From the NCBI GenBank assembly GCA_944389935.1, contig CALXOE010000003.1, positions 1 through 64,000 on the forward strand: DNA of 64,000 bases, read 5' to 3'. A program made the position numbers and the translations under genes. Under the pieces are notes generated by a model. The model ran no database searches. It saw only the letters and a program-made list of their open reading frames with translations, and was not told where the DNA came from. How positions within the stretch are numbered: the first letter of the stretch is position 1; the number at the start of each line of letters is the position of its first letter. Source of the DNA: an uncultured Victivallis sp. (GTDB lineage Bacteria > Verrucomicrobiota > Lentisphaeria > Victivallales > Victivallaceae). This document shows positions 61,019 through 64,000 of this stretch, piece after piece.

Positions 61019-63013
61019 ATGAAGAAGGAAAAAAAGAAACGGCTGCGGCGCATTGCGGAACGGCTGAAGCTCCGCCGGTCCCGGCGGCAGGAGACGGTGA
61101 TCGGCAAAATCACGATTACCCATTCCGGATATGGATTTGTTTCGCTTCCGGAGGACGAACATGGCGAAAAACCGGAGGATGTGTTCATCCCCGCGCAGTT
61201 TGTCGGGGATGCGATGGATGGGGATGAGGTGAAAGTGGCGATTCTGCCGCCGCGCCCGGAGCGTCCCGGAGAGGGAGAGAAAGGACCCGCCGGAAAAGTG
61301 ATCGAAGTGGTGAACCGCGAACGCGAGGAACTCGTCGGGGAGCTGCTCGCAGGACACCGGGTGCGTCCGCTCAACAAACGCATGCCCGAGGAGATCGAGA
61401 TCTCCGGAGCCCGGAACGGGGCGAAGCGCGGCGACTGGGTTCGCGTGAAGCTGCTGGGGCGCGAGGACGGGGTATGGCGGGGGACGATCCGCAAGGTGCT
61501 CGGCCGGGCGGGAGTCATTGCCGCGGATCTCGACGCCGTGATGGCCGAATACGGTCTGGCTCCGGCTTATTCCGAGGCCGACAACGCCGAGGCGGAGAAG
61601 ATCGAGCCGCGGGAGATGGAACGGGAAGACCACACGCAGGCATTGACGCTCACGATCGATCCGTTCGATGCGAAGGATTTCGACGATGCGCTCTCGATCG
61701 CGCCGGGAAAGGATGATTCCGAAGTGGTGATCGGCGTACATATTTCCGACGTCGCCTCCTGGATCGCGCCGAAGTCGAAGTTCGACAAGCAGGCGGAAAA
61801 ACGTTCGTTCAGCTGCTATCTGCCGGGGCGGACGCTGCCGATGCTGCCGAAAGCGCTGACGGCGAAGATCAGTCTGCGGGCGGGCGTCGATTCGCGTGCG
61901 CATACGGTGTTTCTGACGGTGGAAAAGGCGACGGGGAAAGTGATTTCGTTCCGGCGCTGCCACACGCTTGTACGGGTGGATCACCGGTTGAACTACGAGG
62001 AGGTGCAGGCGTTTCTGGACACGGGGAAAGCGCCGGATGACTGGTCGGCGGAGCTTCGGAATTCCCTGAAGCTTCTGCTCGAGATGACCCGGAAGATGCG
62101 GCAGTTCCGCCGGGAGACCGAGCAGTTCGTGGAGATGGATCTGCCGGAGATCCGGGTCCTGTGCAGCGAGAGCGACAACAAGATACTCGGGCTGGTGGCC
62201 AAGACGCCCCGGGAGTCGGAGCAGCTTGTGGAGGAGTGCATGCTTGCGGCGAATTCAGCGGTCGGAATCGAACTCGGGCAGAAGAGCGTGGCCGGGATTT
62301 ACCGCGTGCATCCGGCTCCGGATCCGGAGAAGATTGCGGAGTTCACCGCGATTATGGAAGAGTCGTTCGGGTTGACGCCCGGCGACCTGACCGAGCGGAA
62401 AGCGTGCAATGCATTTCTCGCGAGTTTGCCGGACGATCCGCGCCGGCCGGTGATCCTGAGTCTGCTGCTGCGGTCGATGCCGCGGGCGTACTATCTGGAG
62501 AAACCGGCGCTGCATTTCGGACTCGGCAAGGGGAGATACGTCCACTTCACGAGTCCGATCCGGCGCTATCCGGATCTCATTGTCCACCAGCAGTTATGGA
62601 ATCTGGATACGAAGTCGCGCACGCGGACCGTCTCGACGATGGCGCGGGTCGCCGCCGACTGCTCGATGAAAGAGGAGAACAACGATGCCGCATATTTTGC
62701 GGCGAACGACCGGCTGAAGCTGCGCTATCTCGAGGAGAAACTCGACGCGGGCGGGGAGAATTTCTACGAGGGAGTCATCGTGAAAGTGGTCTCCGGAGGA
62801 CTGCAGGTCGATATTCGGGAGCTTGGAATGTACGGTTTTGTCGAGCGGGAACGGCTGCCGGGCGAGTATCGGCGCAGCGACTTCGGTTTCCGGGAGGAGC
62901 GCGGACACAAGAAATACAAGCCGGGAGATTTCATCTATCTGCGGCTTTCGCGCATCGACTTCGCGCGCGGCAGTGCGCTGTTCGTTCCGGCGGGTTTGAC
63001 GCAGGGGAAGTGA
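61019..63013 (+). CDS. rnr: Ribonuclease R (RNB-family 3'-5' exoribonuclease)
   Basis: 664 residues from ATG 61019, behind AGGAGG. Order: a basic N-terminus (KKEKKKRLRR), cold-shock OB domain (about 25-80), RNB catalytic domain (about 207-530) with the metal-binding aspartates of TIDPFDAKDFDDAL (Asp214, Asp220, Asp222, Asp223), the HFTSPIRRYPDLIVHQ signature, and a C-terminal S1 domain (about 582-660). It degrades structured RNA. It is shorter than E. coli RNase R (813) because the extra N-terminal helix-turn-helix and long Lys-rich tail are missing. Followed after one base by the next gene. Confidence 0.95.
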   Translation: MKKEKKKRLRRIAERLKLRRSRRQETVIGKITITHSGYGFVSLPEDEHGEKPEDVFIPAQFVGDAMDGDEVKVAILPPRPERPGEGEKGPAGKVIEVVNREREELVGELLAGHRVRPLNKRMPEEIEISGARNGAKRGDWVRVKLLGREDGVWRGTIRKVLGRAGVIAADLDAVMAEYGLAPAYSEADNAEAEKIEPREMEREDHTQALTLTIDPFDAKDFDDALSIAPGKDDSEVVIGVHISDVASWIAPKSKFDKQAEKRSFSCYLPGRTLPMLPKALTAKISLRAGVDSRAHTVFLTVEKATGKVISFRRCHTLVRVDHRLNYEEVQAFLDTGKAPDDWSAELRNSLKLLLEMTRKMRQFRRETEQFVEMDLPEIRVLCSESDNKILGLVAKTPRESEQLVEECMLAANSAVGIELGQKSVAGIYRVHPAPDPEKIAEFTAIMEESFGLTPGDLTERKACNAFLASLPDDPRRPVILSLLLRSMPRAYYLEKPALHFGLGKGRYVHFTSPIRRYPDLIVHQQLWNLDTKSRTRTVSTMARVAADCSMKEENNDAAYFAANDRLKLRYLEEKLDAGGENFYEGVIVKVVSGGLQVDIRELGMYGFVERERLPGEYRRSDFGFREERGHKKYKPGDFIYLRLSRIDFARGSALFVPAGLTQGK

Positions 63014-63014
63014 A

Positions 63015-63569
63015 ATGAGTCAGGGATATTCGATGAAACATATAGGAATCACGATCGCGGTATCGCTGATCGTCGTGGTTCTGATCTCGCCGCTGTTGCG
63101 TCCGGCAGGGGAATCCCGGCCGGGCGTTGTGGAATCGTCGTCAGCTGAGCGGGCGGCGGTGACGGCTTACCGGGAGACGATGGTGGAGCTGTGCCGGGGA
63201 GCGCGTCTGAAGTTCCAGTCCGGAGCCGTTCCGAAATCGGTGGTGGTGTATGCGCAGCTTGAAGCCGATCTCGCGCAGCTCAAGTTCCTGGCGCTCGACG
63301 CCCCGGGACGCGAAATCGGCGCGGCGCGCGCGGCGGTGAAAGCGCATTACTTCGGGGAGCTGCGCAAACTGCTGCAGTCGCCCGGGGGCGGCGGGGAGGA
63401 TACGCAGCTGATCCGGGTCACGCGCGATGAGTGCCTCGCCCGGATCGAACTTGCGGGAAAACTGACTGAATTATCTGACAATCAGGAGTTTGAAAAAGCC
63501 ATGGCCGAATGGGAACTCGATCCCGGTCAGGAGAAATTAAAGAGGATGTTTGAAGCGGAATTCAAATGA
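63015..63569 (+). CDS. Membrane-anchored protein of unknown function
   Basis: 184 residues. One N-terminal hydrophobic helix (about 8-28, IGITIAVSLIVVVLISPLL), then a predicted helical coiled periplasmic domain (AQLEADLAQLKFLALDAPGR, RECLARIELAGKLTELSDN-like segments). No motif known to me. It starts one base after rnr, with GGGAAG 6 bases before the ATG, and ends overlapping the next gene (ATGA), so the three form an operon. Confidence 0.7.
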   Translation: MSQGYSMKHIGITIAVSLIVVVLISPLLRPAGESRPGVVESSSAERAAVTAYRETMVELCRGARLKFQSGAVPKSVVVYAQLEADLAQLKFLALDAPGREIGAARAAVKAHYFGELRKLLQSPGGGGEDTQLIRVTRDECLARIELAGKLTELSDNQEFEKAMAEWELDPGQEKLKRMFEAEFK

Positions 63570-64000
63570 TGCAGGATTTTCACCGGCTTGACCACTTCCA
63601 CGATCTGACGCTGCCGGAGTGGGGGCCGTACTCAAAGAGATTTTTCGGGATTTCGCACATTGCGGATCGGGAGCGGGGGCTGCGTTTCGATTTCACGGTG
63701 GTGCCGGCGTTTTACCGTCGTCAGCTCGGAATCCCGGATGCGCTGCGTCCGTCGGGGTATCTGCCATGGGAGGTGTCGGCGGATCTGGAGAACTACAGCT
63801 ATCGGCAGCAGCTGGAGCCGATGGACCGGATCTACGCGGATATCAGATTTTCAAAACTGCGGGACAATCTGCGGCTGGCGGAGTGTCGTTGCGTGAACCG
63901 GACGGATGAGCCGGTGGCGTTCGGGGTGCATTTTCTGTCGAATCTGGTCGCTCCGCCGGAGAAGCGTCTGGAACCGGTGCTGCCGGAGGGCTGCGTCTGG
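63566..64000 (+). CDS. Probable carbohydrate-active enzyme, 5' part only (runs off window)
   Basis: 145 codons are open to the window end, starting ATGATG (63566 or 63569). The N-terminal MMQDFHRLDHFHDLTLPEWG then PYSKRFFGISHIADRERGLR recalls large uncharacterised carbohydrate enzymes with an N-terminal beta-sandwich followed by an (alpha/alpha) barrel (LPEWGPY.K..FGISH..D..RG.RFD); ECRCVNRTDEPVAFGVHFLS fits a sandwich strand pattern. The catalytic part would be past the end, so class and substrate are unknown. Coupled to the upstream gene by an ATGA overlap. Confidence 0.65.
   Translation, partial: MMQDFHRLDHFHDLTLPEWGPYSKRFFGISHIADRERGLRFDFTVVPAFYRRQLGIPDALRPSGYLPWEVSADLENYSYRQQLEPMDRIYADIRFSKLRDNLRLAECRCVNRTDEPVAFGVHFLSNLVAPPEKRLEPVLPEGCVW

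Noticed and set aside
60854..61984. Upstream extension of the panB frame of about 370 codons
   Set aside because: It is antisense to rnr; PanB itself starts at 60853 behind AGGAGG.
1..64000. CRISPR arrays, insertion sequences, rRNA genes, defence islands
   Set aside because: No regularly spaced direct repeats with unique spacers, no transposase-type genes or long terminal inverted repeats, no rRNA segments and no recognised defence cluster were seen. RecBCD is the only anti-phage-relevant system.

Overview
The window is GC-rich (roughly 60% by eye), densely coded bacterial chromosome. I infer a gut-type Lentisphaerota (Victivallales-like) host. The clues are prepilin-like proteins with FTLIEL signals and H-x-DG tails, paired with clan-A glycoside hydrolases and GntR/LacI hybrid regulators, alongside a TRAP transporter, a CE15-like esterase, an oligogalacturonate-lyase-like propeller and a Gram-negative envelope system (YdbH/YnbE/YdbL). 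This taxonomic call is inference from gene content; no rRNA is present.

Layout. 0-1.65 kb: a tyrosine integrase abuts the 3' end of tRNA-Arg(ACG), so this is one edge of an integrated element that continues off the left end. 1.9-2.6 kb: a 37-codon ORF, a structured untranslated stretch ending in a strong terminator, and a phage-like small gene. 2.7-7.2 kb: aminotransferase, GAF/sigma54 activator and an alpha/alpha-toroid-like enzyme. 7.3-11.3 kb: GH2 hydrolase, PstS-like binding protein and zwf on the minus strand. 11.5-16.9 kb: hrpB, queC, a GT39-type membrane protein and a rhodanese lipoprotein. 17.1-22.7 kb: operon mnmE - ydbH-like - ynbE/ydbL fusion - FliB/YkgJ-like protein. 23.0-23.9 kb: rplM-rpsI. 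24.0-26.8 kb: TRAP transporter dctPQM. 27.0-27.5 kb: a broken membrane-protein gene with a 15-C tract.

27.5-37.6 kb holds two modules on the same strand, each with a GntR/LacI hybrid regulator, one prepilin-like protein and one or two secreted clan-A glycosidases; a signal peptidase lies between them. 37.7-42.4 kb: phosphoesterase, YgiQ radical-SAM enzyme, a secreted protein and phosphofructokinase. 42.4-55.4 kb: DNA repair block (recQ; recC-recB-recD; a family-6-like DNA glycosylase) interrupted by a CE15-like esterase. 55.4-64 kb: a small gene frameshifted in a G10 tract, a GYF-like membrane protein, a lyase-like propeller, small conserved genes, panB, rnr and the start of a probable carbohydrate enzyme.

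Genes work together mainly as (i) glycan sensing and degradation (regulators, glycosidases, esterase, propeller, TRAP uptake, GH2), with feed-in to glycolysis and the pentose phosphate pathway (phosphofructokinase, zwf); (ii) envelope lipid traffic (YdbH-YnbE/YdbL); and (iii) double-strand-break and base repair. Housekeeping promoters fit TTGANN - 16 to 18 bp - TANNNT well at 17 places. Several have the -10 box so close to the first ATG that the mRNAs may be leaderless. No CRISPR array, insertion sequence or rRNA was seen.
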